Assembly: GCA_932521025.1 (NCBI GenBank)
Contig: OW051473.1
Span: forward strand, 5,022,001-5,086,000
Reading direction: 5' to 3'
DNA: 64,000 bases
From: Oscheius onirici
Lineage: Eukaryota > Nematoda > Chromadorea > Rhabditida > Rhabditidae
A model generated the notes under the pieces. The model was not told where the DNA came from. It made no database searches and saw only the letters and a program-made list of their open reading frames with translations. Made by a program: the position numbers and the translations under genes. Shown here piece after piece: positions 1-12,141 of this stretch (the first letter of the stretch is position 1; every line of letters begins with the position of its first letter).

Positions 1-3000
1 ATCCACGCGGAAGGACGGACAGATCGACCAGAGATTAATTCATTCCTCACTTTTTCTTGGATCTGTAATGCGCTTAAGAGCCCTGTTTTTGTCCTTCCTG
101 GCAAGTTTTCAGTCCAATTAATAAGACTGTGTCCTTTCATCGTTTTCAGGCCAGGAAATCCAGTCGGTCCCTCGGTGAGTTGAATGCCAAAGCCAATGTG
201 TGGCGCATTTGGGCCATTATCTCCTCCAACAGGATTGTCAATGTTTAGTGTAATCTTGAATTCGAATTGACCGGTCAATTTTGGATTAGCTGCAGCAAGG
301 GGCAGGGTGACAATCTTTTTCATCTCCCATTCGACAGGTATGTACATTTTGTTTCCATTCTGGTTCACTTGCTCTGCGTACTTTGTCGGCATAAAATCGT
401 CCATGCACACCGTTTCGTTTGACAGGCTACTACCATTGTTTGAAGTAAGATATGCTGTCAAATCGCGAGCCACATTGGCCGAATTGATGCTGTCCATTTT
501 TCCAATTGAGTTCTTCATTTCCTTGTTGTTCTTGAGTCCATCAAAAATTTGTTCAATTTTGTTCACAGTAGCCTTTACAGCTTCCTTCAAACGTGCTTGC
601 CCATCTTCAGCCGTGTACAGTTTTGTGTTCTGCGCTCCATTGGGTGTGATTTCAGACCCATGATACAAGTTGGTATCAAATGCATCATTGAATCGATATG
701 GAGTACCCTTCTCGAAGACATATTTCTCTTCTTTCCTTGCTTCTCTTCCTCCAAACATTCCACGTCGTAGTGTCAAAGCGTGATGGCCTTGTCTGATAGA
801 ATATCCAATTTCATCATCTGTTTCAATACGGTCAGCAATTCGGTTCCTCAATCCGTCTTTCATACTTTCTATCTCGGGAATACGTCCGGCAAGGGCTTCT
901 ATCATGCAGTCGTATCCCTTGTTGACTGTAGCAATAGTTTTCCCATCGCTGTCCTTGATCGTGAAGTGCTTGTCAGCAACGTCTATTTCCACGACTTCCG
1001 AATTGGTTTGATTGCCGCAGTGTATTGTTTGACTCAGTCCGTCTTCTCCCTGGATAATGATTGTGTAACCTTTGCCGCTTCCTTCTTCTGTCAACTTTTC
1101 GTGGATCAACGAAGCACAAGCCTTCATACAATTGGGATCCATAAAACCGCCTTCACGAATGATTTCAGCGTACAGTTTCGGATCGCGAACTGATTCTTTG
1201 AACTTGTTCAACTGTGCTTGATACTTTTCTTCTATCTCTTTGATAGTTTTCTCATCTTCACCCGATTCTGTAGCTAGACGTTTTTCCTGGATGTACCGCG
1301 CCTTGTCGTCGTTGAACTTAGAAAGGTGGTACCTATCTCGATACGATTGGTATTGCTTCTTGATCTGAGAACCAACAAATGTTACCAGCAAAGTTGCTCC
1401 AGCTTGCATGATCGGTTCCACAAACTTTTTGGCAACAATTTCACCGGCTCGAGTCTTCAGTGCTCCTTGTATCGTACCCATGGCGGCCAGCTTGAACAGG
1501 CGAAGTTCCTCGCGGTCGTCAAAAGTGCTCGAATTCGCTTCGATCATCTTCCAGCTGTGCAGTATGTTTCTATCCAAGTCATTCAAAAAGTTGTCAACCA
1601 TCGTGGCGAACTCGTTCAAATTTTTCAGCCGAACAGCGTAGTCTACTCCTTGGCCAAGAGTGCGTGCAACCTGGAACATTGCATTCGAGGTGGTTAATCC
1701 AGCAGAGCTCTTCTTCTGAAGACCTTGACCGATTCCACGAGAGACGTAATTTCCGTAGCGAAGGAACGTTGCTGCCCAGGAAGAATTGAAGTTGGCATCA
1801 GCTAAAGCTGAATCTGTCATTGATTCGATGAGCAATCTTCCTTCTTGTGGTCCCAAAACAGCATAAACTTTTTCTATTGTTTTTGAAATATTGTGCTGAG
1901 TTGTTGTTTCATCCAATTTGGCCATAAATTGCTCTGCCATTCCATTGCAAAACGACTGAAGATTTCTGTCGATCTGCCTGGAAACTTCTGAAGATGCTAA
2001 TCCGAAAGCAACTCCTTTCAGAGTGTTGACACCGACATCTTTGAGAACTTTCTTTCCAACAGCTTTCCATCCAACTTCTTTTATAAGTTCTTTTCCGCAC
2101 ATTTCGGCTACTGCCTTGCCATTCGCTGCTACTCCATTAGCTGCAAACTTCGAGCCAAATCGAGAAACTTGGGCTCCACGAGAGAAGAATGCACCAACTC
2201 CGCAGGTAACTACGGTAAACATAATACTTTCTTTTTTGTGTTGCCAATAGCTGGACCAGCTGAAATATCCAGAACGAAGCGCTGAGACAGCAAACATCAG
2301 ATCACCGACACCTTCGCTGATGAATCCGACGCCCACGTTGGTCATCATTCCCACTGTACAGAGTTCGATAACTGCTCCAATGGCGATCTGCAACAGGCAT
2401 AGGACAATGATGATGCTTGTTTGTACGAGCATTTTGAATGTCCATGGCTTTTCCTTGAATCGGATGACATCGCCGAGACCATTCATCATGAAGATGTTGA
2501 GTTCTTCGATCATTGAGTGCCCTCTAAAACCAACCGCATTGTATAAATCTTGAAGGTAGGCTTCGGGAGCTTCCAGTGAAGAAATGAAACCTTTTAGGTG
2601 CTCAAGAACTGAAGTAAGATGAGTCTTTGTCGATTCTTTTCTGAGCAGCATTTCTCCTCTCAGATAATGATGAAGCTGGTTGTTGATCTTTGAATTTTTA
2701 TAAACTTCAACCGTCTTGTCTGCAATTCTGTAAGTTTTGGTGAAAATGGCTTCTTTGATGTTTTCGCGAGATTTGAGATGTTGAATTGCAATGTTTCCAT
2801 CAAGAGTTGGTACTGCTTTTGCAACGCCTTCCTGCAACTTAGCATGTGAAATGTACTCTGGGAATAGAGTCTCCACGTTGTCTTTCATCGAAACGCGACG
2901 ATTTGCCAGGACTGGCGAAATAATTCCGACATCGACCATATCCCAAAGAAGTTCTTGATGCGGTTTGTGCATCAGTTGTATCTTCATTGGCCATGACTTT

Positions 3001-6000
3001 TCGTCCCGCTGTGACTGTAGTTTTTGATAAGCAAGGCGGTAAGCAAATTTGCCAAGAAGAACAGTTTGTACAGCTGGAGTATAGATATTCAAAGGCTCTT
3101 GTAACTTCAAATTGTAAATATGATGAGCGCTTTTTTTGAGGATGTAGTTGTCATTAACTTTTGAAAGAAGTTCCTGCCTGACGAGCTCGTTCAAAATAAG
3201 ACTCGCGTCCACAACAGGTATGTACTCTCCATCAAAGGCAGTCGGTGTCAGTTTATCGAAATTCTTGAATCTCACCGTTTCCACTTGCTCGTTCCAATTG
3301 GCCACTTCAACTTCTGCCACCAACTTCATTTCGATGAGTCGCTCAATGGTGATTCCTGTCAGCATCTCCACAAAGGACGACTTTTTGAAAAAGCTCGAGG
3401 TTTCTGCAACTTCCACAACTTGCTCAACAGTTTTTGTGATAATTGTCGCTGATGAACTCAGTTTCTCCTTGAACTTGTTTTTTCTTAGTACATCAAATTT
3501 ACTCTTATCTTGGAAAACCAATGGAAAAGCGTCACAGATCTTGTCTTCGTCTGCGATGATATAGTATTCACTGTTCAAAATTACTTTCTTGTCCTGCAGC
3601 TCTTGCCAGAAATCATCTCGACTCGGAAGCGTGATTGATGTTTCCAAAGTTTTAAAAAGAGATTGATGATCAGCCGTTTTACCTCTCTGTTGTTTCAGCA
3701 GATTCTCCATTTCTGCAGAAGAAATACCGTAGCTCTCGCACAACTTCATAATCGTCTCTTTGTCTGGAGCTGTCGTAAACGTCATGTCTTCCACAAGATG
3801 GTTTTTAAGAAGTTTGTTGAAGAGCTCGACGCTCATTTGTTCGTCAATAACACCACAGTTGAATGAATCAGCAGTCACCATAGCTCCCAAAGCGTCGTCT
3901 ATCGAAGAAATGAACTGTCCATACATGTTGACAAGATTCTGCTTCTGTTCTTCATACGAGTTTATCTGAATGATACCGGTGGAGGCGAAGTTTTCCTTCA
4001 TTTTGCTCACAATCCCAGAACAGAGGAGAGCCTCGTCGCTTCTTTTCTCAAATAGTCCTTTGGAAATCTGTAGCTCTTTCTTGAAAGATGCTATTTGATC
4101 CGTGCAACTTGATTGCTTCTCCCAATTAATATTTTTTCCAAGAGCATAGGCCTTGTAATAGTGAGCTCCCTCGGAAAAATCAGGATCACGTCTGATAACT
4201 TCGTCAAACCACTTGATGGCTTTTGGAAACATTTCATCAGCAAAATAGAGTTGTCCTTGTCGAAGTGCGTGATGAAGGAGGACATTCTCGTCTACTACTG
4301 GATAGGTGCCGTGTTCTTGGATGAAGACGTCAAGCTTGCTTTTGTAGTCGTTTGAAGTGCCGGTCTCTTTGATGATGCCCTTCCATTTGTCCAGCCAGAA
4401 AGCCCATTGATCAATCATGTTTTCCATGAGATTTGCTGCAAATTTGGCCTCCATTTGTGGCTTAATGTTCTTATAAGCCTTGTCGAACTCTTCAAAGCAG
4501 CATTCTTCAGCGACAATCCGTGTTTCATAGTGTTGCTTGACATCGAGAACACGAGCAACCTCGTTTTTGTCGCGTTTTGTCTTGGCATGGATGATTTGGT
4601 AGCCGGTTTCGCCTTCTTCCATTTCGCTAACAATCAGTAATCGGCCACTTCCAGGATCTCCAGTACGGGCAGCTCGACCAAATGCTTGTTCTTCGACTCG
4701 CTTGTTAGTTGGGAGATACGTTAGAATGACATGTAGCCCTCCAGCTGCCCTCAACGTGTCGGAGATTTTGATGTCGGTACCCCGTCCAGCTAGATTTGTA
4801 GCGACGATGATCTTACCAGGTTCCAACAGCTCATCCGCGACAGAAAAGTGCTCATGTTCTCGTCGATATGCAAAAACATTCTGATGTTCGTGTTCTTCCA
4901 ACATTTTCTGCACAAGCGTCACGCATTCCACAGTTTCGCAAATGATCAGGACAGACCTCTGAAATCGATCTTGCTGTGTGACCGTGTAGCTCCGCGCCTC
5001 TTGTTCAATTCTTTGGAGCCAATCTCTGTGTGTCCTGACAGCAATCGGTGTTTCTTCTTCAAAATATTTCCCACGAGATGTTGGTATCTTAAAGTATGCT
5101 ACTTTATGGATTTGGCGTAGAAGATCCATCTCCACGTGCGATCCTAAAGTACCAGTCAGGCCAAAAAGGTTTTCGTAAAGCTTGAAGTAGCTAACATTCG
5201 AGATGAAAATTGCTTTGAGACTCATCAAGGACACTTTACATCCGTGCTTCAGTTGCAGAAACTGATGAAGTCCTTCTTCCCATTGCGAGCTTGCCTGGTC
5301 TGTTCCAGTGTCACGATCAAGAATAGTGATATTCGCATGCAAATCATTTCGCATTCCAGTTCTGTCCACATCTACAACGTAGTCGTTTCCAGCTGTCATC
5401 ACAAGAGCCGTCTTTGCATTGTCAATCCAACGGCCGAGATGTTCTTCTACGAATGAGACCAGAAAATTGGGAATGACAGCCATGCATTGTTTCCTGACAG
5501 CTTCGTTCAGCAGAAAAAGAAGGCGGTTCTTCATGTTTCCATTAATGGTTGCTACCTTGGCCACAGATTCCTTGTTTACTGATTTGAATAGTAGACGACC
5601 TCTCGCGTCGATCAGTCTTTGCTCAATGAGATCTATCCAAAGTTCTTCGACGTTGAGCTCAATACCTGCAGCAGCAAGCATAGCAAGATCTTCTTTGGTG
5701 ATTCTTTTGTAAAGATTGTCAATGACGTTTTCTCTGAGACGATCGGTGCTCAATGACTTCTCGAAGTCTTCTTGGTCTTTCACAGGCTTGTTGACGAGCT
5801 GCCAAATGTAGACCAGAACGATCTCCAGTTTGTCGAAGCCTGGAATCTGATGCGACAGGTACAAAACATTGTTTCCTTTGTCAAGCAACATACTGTCAAC
5901 TTCATCCACAATGACAGTGTCAAACTTTCGATCTCCAAAAATGTTTTTGTCGTAGAAGCGATCAATCAAGTAGTCGCGTTGAAAATTTGTTATTTCTCCG

Positions 6001-9000
6001 TAGACAATCTGATTTTCACCATATGAATCAGTTCTTTCTTGTACAGATTCGCTGCAATTGTGACCAACGTTGAGGTTGAACATGCTGTATAAATCCGAGT
6101 TGACCTCGGCATCTCTCTTGGCCAGGACAGATGAGCTCGTGATGATGTCGACACATTTCCTTTCTTCTCCTTGTTTATTCAGCGCTTTCACAATAGCGAC
6201 CGCAGCTACAATCAAAGACTTTCCTTCTCCAGTCGACACCTGCTCGAGGACTTTGTTGTTTGTTCCACCGACCAAGAAGAGAACAATTGCTAGCTTCTGA
6301 GTATCTCTGAGAAGGAAACCTTTTGTGAGCTCAATAGCACGATTGATCACAGCTAATGTCTTATCCAGTGAAGTTTTGTGTGGCTTGAAGTTCATGCTCC
6401 ATTTGTTGATGTCGTCCGCAGTGTACTTCCCCACTTTTTTGAAAAATTCTGCTGCCCTCTTCACGACATCCTGTACTTTTGAGAGCTGGACTTGTGCATT
6501 CTCCGTTAATGATGAGGCGTTCATTATGTCCACCAATTTTTGTATAGGTCGTACATCAGTATTTTCAAGAGCGAGACTACTGAGCCATTTGTTTGCCTTG
6601 GTTGCTCTCAGCTGCGACAGAAGCGCTTCGTTTAGGAAGCACTGTTCACTATAGAGGTTTTGCATAATCTTGAGACAAATTTCGGAAGTCAACTGTGTCT
6701 TGTGAACGTTGAAAATGTCGAACAATTGCTTTATCTGAACTTCCGAGACAACAGCTTCCAGCGAGGCGATGTAGTGAAGCATTTTTTCCAAGTCCGTCTT
6801 TGACCATTTCACCAAATTCAGCAACTTGTCCTTCCAATAGCCCATTTTTAAGACGTAAGGCCACTCCTGTAGACTGAGCCCAATCAAAATAGACGACGAA
6901 GTATCCTCATACAGACAGTTGACCACGTTTTTCAGCTTTTCCAAAGACGGTGATTCCACTTTGCCAAGTTCATTGGAAAGAAGAACAATGACATGTCGGT
7001 CTTTAAGATGCTTTAATTTCAGCTTGATTTCTATTGGAAGAAGCTCCAAAAGACAACTCTCCATGTTGAGAAATGCAGTTTCAGTTAACCAGGATTTTTG
7101 TTCGGTAGAAACGATGATCCACAGAAAGAGTTCTTCAAAGAATGGCGATGCCTGATGCAGTTCGTGAATGCTGTTAACAAAAAAAGCTAGTTCAGCTGAG
7201 GAAATGAGACATCCTTCAGTCCTTATGCGATCTCGCAGTGCACGAAGGATCCGATTTGTTCCAATGAAAGGTTCGGTGATGAAATGAAGACGGTTTGTAG
7301 AGCAGTAGTTGTCCATAATGGAGCTGCCGATCTCTTCAATAGCTTGATTCACATTGAAATGTCCTCCAAATGCTGGGAACTCACGGCTGCCACATTTGAT
7401 ATGCTGCAGACGGTTCAGTCGGAAATAATTTTCCAATTCTTTGGCAGTAGAGAAACGCAGCAGATCGTCTAAAACTCCGCTGTAGAGTCTGCTTTTCTGT
7501 TCTCGCTCTCTTTCCAGCAAGAAATGCTTCACTTTGTGTTTCATTTGATGTGGAACCCCGCTCTCGTCGACTATAATACGCAAAATGTTCTTTCCAGATT
7601 TGTTGAATTGCTTCTTCGGCAACGGTATGTTGTCTCTGGTCAGTTCGAAAAGCATTATGCTCAGATCCTTCATCTGCGCATACAGCTCCAAGTGGCAGAA
7701 TGACGAAAGTGTTGGCTTCTGGTTCAAATGATCCTCAAACTGCTTCTCGAATTTCTTATTAGCCAGACATTTTCTATCGAGCTCTTTCAGCATCACGTCA
7801 AAGATGATCATACCATTCTCTTCAAGCTGCTTCCATTTTGAGTACTTGTTGAGGACCTCATTCAATTTGTCATCTTCTTTCACTTTAAAGTTATTCGTAG
7901 CGAATTCGCGGACAACGTGTAGCCATCTATTGCCACTCTCTTCATCGTCTTTCGTCATCGTCTTCTTTTTATCTTTCTTGCTTTTTGATCCTTTTTGAGT
8001 TTTCTGCAGTTGGTCATAATCTTCTACTAATTTGTTTGCATCACGACTGAAGAATTCAAGAAGTTCGACAAAGATCTTTGCTTCACTTTGTGATAGTATT
8101 TGAAGAAATCGGTCATCATTTGCCTTCGTGCGACAATCTTCTTTTGGACTGAGTTTTGTCAACATGTCAGATGATATATTTGCAGCTCCAAGCAGATCAA
8201 ACATTTTCGAGAAGAACAATTGCTGTTCAGTTTCGGCTTTTTTTTTATGACCGGGTGCTGCGAGTAAATCCGTATTGTTCGTTGATCGAACTTTTCTTTC
8301 ATCATGTTCATACTCCATTTGACGACTCACAGTCATATCCGCTTTCACCTGACTTTCGGCCTCTAGCTGCAGTTGCTGCACGAGGGTAGTTCGTTCAGAA
8401 TGAGAATCACGAAGAGAAGCAATCAGTCCGTTCACAACATCAGTAACAGTTTGATCTTGACGAGACGAAGAAACAGAGATATTGCTCTTTTTTGTTGCAT
8501 TGGCATGATGGTTGCGATCTGTCCTCCGCGAAGTGTTCACGGTAGCTTCACGTTGTTTTGGATGCTCCAATGTTTTGGAAACAAGAGCGGCCATGAAATC
8601 CTTTTTACCCTGAGCTCTCCTATAAGGACAGACGATTCGATTGTTGTTTTCTTCAGTAAACCACTTTATTTCCAGTTTAGTGTTGTGTCCTTCTCCTCTC
8701 ATTTTCGGCCAACTGTCAGCCCCAAATGCTCCAGAAACAGAGTAGTCAATCCATCCCACATCCCAGCCATTTTTTCCATGCTGTCCATGCTTGCCACCAT
8801 CTCCATTGGCGCCATCTTTTCCAGGATTGCCAGTATGTTTTTCTTGATTGATTGTGATGGAACCACCAAAACCTCCTTGACCTCCGTGTCCACCAGCTCC
8901 ACCATCTCCTCCAAGACTGCCAGTACTACCTTCAGCAAGGCAGTAACTTTGGCAGTTTGTCCATGAAATGTGACCGCCACACTCGAAGGCAAATGTGAGG

Positions 9001-12000
9001 GTGACTCCAGATTTGAGCAAAACTTGTAGATACACTTGGAGATCTTGATAGTCTTTTGTGACAAATCTGTGAAGGTTTCCCCACGAGTAGTTATTTCTCA
9101 CGTTTTTGATGTTTTCCCAAACTCCGTGCCAAGTATTGGCATCAGCTCCGGACCACCAAGCAGCGATGACTGTGTCTAAGTTGTTTTCGATATTTCCAAT
9201 GGTAGTTGCGACTTTTCCTGATCTCTTCCCAAGGATATAGGCAGATGCAGGTGGAAACAGATTTTGCAGTTCTTGAATGGTCAACGATTTTCCTTCTGTT
9301 CCATCCTTTCCATTTCCACCTTTTTGGCCGTTGCTTCCAGCTCCTCCGTTTGCAAGTACTGTGAGCTGTGTTGTGTCAAGTCTGGTAGCTTCAATTAGCA
9401 CATTTCCAGCACTTTCGCCAGCAAATCCATCTTTTCCGTTCCGACCTTCTCCATCGCTATTCATTCCGGCAGTTTCCGAGTAAAGATGATCCTTGTCAGA
9501 GCCACAAACGTCGATAATGCATTTCTCCGGAATAACAAGCCGTTCCGTCCTGATGTAAATGTTTTTTCCAGGTAAGCGAACGTTTTGATCAATTGTAATG
9601 GAGAGGTGACTGATCAAATGGACTTCTTGAAAGTTGAAACTTTGTAGCGATGACATGACTGAGGATATGGAGTAGACGCTCCCGGTTACTTTCACAATCT
9701 TGATGCCGTTGACAGTTTCCGTAAACATCTTTGTTGGTTCGAAAAACCTCTTCACAATATTGAAGAACTCCTTACTCAGGAAAAATCTCTTCTCATCCAG
9801 AAGCAGCCGTGCCAGAACAACGAGTTGGCTTTCTGCTGTACTGTTAGCGAGGACGTAGTATAAAACTTCACGAAAACGGTGATCAGTTTCCCCTGGATCG
9901 AGAAACGTTTTTCGGTAGCACGACAAATGTTCTTCATCAGCATTCTCCAAGAGTTCTTGCACAAAAATCTCCAAAAACCGAAGTTCATTAGAGATTGACT
10001 GGTTCTGCTCCAACAAAAGCGTCATACACTCCTCCGAGTAGAGTCTCGAAGAATTTGCAAGATCATCTTGGTTGAATATGGCTTTATGCTCCTCGATAGT
10101 ACGTTGTAGATTCTGGCCATAAAGCTCAGTGATATCCCAAAAGTCACTAGTTTGAAGTTGCTTCATCTTCAGTTGAATACTCTTCAAATCCGGCTTTTGA
10201 TCTAGCCAGGACTTGAACGAAGCCACAGCATTATCCGTCCAATATTCAAGAATGATTTTGGTCCACAGTCGTTCTACTATCTTCTCATCGCTCATGGAGA
10301 GCTCGAGCATTAGATTCTTCTTTAAAGAGAGCAAAGAGACCGTTGCGACATGTGTCACTCCTTTTCGCATAGCGGTTTCGAAGGATAGGCGAACAGACTG
10401 CTCTACTTCCTCGACGCTGTACTGTATTGGCTTCTTAGTTTCTGGTTCTCCTGAGATTGACAATTGCAATCAGAAAAGAAAGTTGCTAGCTAACCGAAAG
10501 ACAATTGGTAGAGCCAACGGTAGTGTCCGAGAAGAGTTTTCCAACTGGCGCTCTGCTCGCTCCATTTGGAAACAGCTTTGCCATTCTTTTTGATGACAAT
10601 TTCACACAATTCCTAAATTCTTTTTTACGATATTAGAATAATTCAAACCTTCAATTCATTGTCGGTGAACTTAACGATTGAATTAGTTGCTAGTTCTTTG
10701 ACAAACTGGAAGTTTGTGAATTTGTCAAAAAAATTGGCAACAGTGGAATTTCCAATAATCTCGTGGAAGCCAACGATATCCTAAATTTTTATAATTATTC
10801 CAAAATGAATGGAAATAATTTACCTCAGCAATGTTGATGTCATAGTCGCTGAAGAAAGTGAACACCGGCGACGGTGCTACATACGTCGGAATATCAACGA
10901 CAAAATGATCAACGTGAAGAGATGTGACATTCTGTTTGAAATCACCTTTCTGGTTCTAAAAACTGTGTTTTCGTAGAACCTGAACCTCACCTCGTGAGAA
11001 ATGGTCGGAATGTAGTGTGCACGTGTTAGAGGTTGTTTGCGGAAATCAATCAGTCTAGATGAACTGGAAGCATGAATCAATTGAGCATCTACCAGATCAG
11101 CGAATTGATTTGACATCTAAACGTCTTTTGTTTTAAAGAGCAGGTTCTTACCTGGTAGCCAAACGTTTGAATACCTCCTTGGTTTGTTTTGAAGACTGCT
11201 ACAGAAATAAATCTAAATGCTATTTTATATTTGTTTTATTTCAAAGCTTACTTGGATCCGTAATCCCGACCTGCTCCATACGGAATAAAGTTTTTATACT
11301 TTAGTTGAAGCATCGCTGCAGTCATACACTCCTTTGAGCCGGGCATAATCAGTTCCTAAAGAGCTAGTTTGGAAGTGAGAACTGACATACAGTTTGTTTA
11401 GAAAAACAAGTGTAAATCCATCCAATTCGTTTCAGTCCAAGCCATTCACATAATTTGGTTATTTTCTGTTGATTTTTGTCAACTAGCAGTTCGACGTCAT
11501 CTTTTGATCCCCTTTGTGGAGGAATGTAGATCGAACATACAACTGCTCGAATACCAAGAGGAACTGCGGGACAGGCTTCGTATCTGAAAGGAATAACTGA
11601 TGAAAACCTAAAATAAAACTACTCACCTTCCAATCAGATAACCTGCGCGCTGAGTGTCTGTATCAATAGCAGGAGCATAAAAATTGTCCAGAATAGTATC
11701 GTTCTCAAACACAACTTGGTCCACATGAGCGAATATCTGAATAGGGTACGTTAAGCTGTTTGATATTTTGTGTACTTGCTGTCTCAATTCTACGGGAGGT
11801 GGCTTGCACTTGTTGCAAAGACCGTCTGGATATGGCCGGTGACCATAGCACTTCTTGATCACTTTCATTCTTAAAATATGTGTGACAATTTCCATGCAAT
11901 CAAACCTTGATTTGGTCAGTGGGTATTTCTTGCTAACACCCGCTGTGTTTTGAAGTTTCCGAACGTATGCATGGAACGACATTCTTTTGATTCCACGCGA

Positions 12001-12141
12001 CTTTAGAAGCTGGTCATCATAAGGATCCATGCTGATCCTCCCTCCTTTGAATAAGGAGAATTCCTTGACAACTCCGTCAAGCTTGGCAAGGTGACGATCG
12101 ACCTCATCGACTGCATCTTTGATAAGGTCTTTGGCAACCAT
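1..12141 (-). CDS. NPL4-SecA giant fusion protein (3' end outside window)
   Basis: I read nine exons: 12,141-11,627; 11,583-11,391; 11,355-11,252; 11,212-11,152; 11,116-10,991; 10,955-10,824; 10,780-10,649; 10,612-10,495; and one exon from 10,450 to the window edge with no stop. All junctions are GT-AG and keep frame. Residues 1-460 resemble NPL4, the ubiquitin-binding partner of UFD1 that recruits p97/VCP. About 3,480 further residues follow: an N-terminal region with beta-strand-like and Gly-rich segments, a long helical region, a SecA-type DEAD motor, a TPR-like unit (about 4,290-4,140), a hydrophobic segment (about 2,440-2,320) and a long C-terminal region. Bacterial SecA is about 850-900 residues, so most of this protein is extra. 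The ATG at 12,141 is the first in frame. The usual NPL4 N-terminal UBX-like domain is missing, so an upstream exon remains possible. Function is unknown; p97- or ubiquitin-linked protein remodelling is only an inference. Confidence 0.85.
4600..6260 (-). other. SecA-type translocase motor core within the fusion
   Basis: The motifs come in the order seen in bacterial SecA. Walker A is VSTGEGKSLIVAA (about 6,245-6,185). Walker B is VIVDEVDSMLLD (about 5,925-5,885). The motif LFGLTGTLGS lies near 5,150. ATNLAGRGTDI lies near 4,790. FGRAARTGDPGSGRLL (about 4,680-4,630) corresponds to the SecA GRxGRQGDxG arginine-finger motif. All catalytic residues appear intact: the Walker lysine, the DEVD acidic pair and both arginines. 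Bacterial and plastid SecA use ATP to push unfolded polypeptide through SecY. No SecY partner is visible here, and animals lack this pathway, so the motor probably acts on another substrate. Confidence 0.9.
8750..9480 (-). repeat. Gly-rich, collagen-like segments in the fusion protein
   Basis: Two stretches of the giant exon (about 9,480-9,290 and 8,935-8,750) encode short Gly-X-Y-like runs such as GGDGGAGGHGGQGGFGG and NPGKDGANGDGGKHGQHGK. They are separated by about 120 non-repetitive residues, including a Cys-containing stretch. They lie far upstream of the motor. The runs are too short and irregular for a normal collagen triple helix. They resemble the flexible Gly-rich loops of bacterial surface proteins. 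Confidence 0.7.
10495..12141 (-). other. NPL4-like N-terminal module of the fusion
   Basis: This spliced segment follows NPL4 nearly end to end. It has the stretch before the zinc-finger-like motif (MSFHAYVRKL), the Cys/His motif CYGHRPYPDGLCNKC, and the MPN-like core with HVDQVVFEN, the GYLIGRYEACP segment (split by the first intron) and VPLGIRAVVCSIYIPPQRG. Further motifs are KRIGWIYTCF and FGYQMSNQFADL. In NPL4 this region binds UFD1 and ubiquitin; the MPN fold is catalytically inactive. The UBX-like N-terminus that contacts p97 and the first Cys pair of the NPL4 zinc finger are not present here. If the 44-bp intron at 10,451-10,494 is retained, translation meets TAG (10,490-10,492) immediately, giving a free NPL4-like protein. 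Divergence suggests a paralogue rather than the housekeeping NPL4. Confidence 0.85.

Noticed and set aside
307-10593. Many plus-strand open frames of 60-200 codons
   Set aside because: They are antisense shadows of the giant minus-strand exon, which alone carries conserved SecA motifs.
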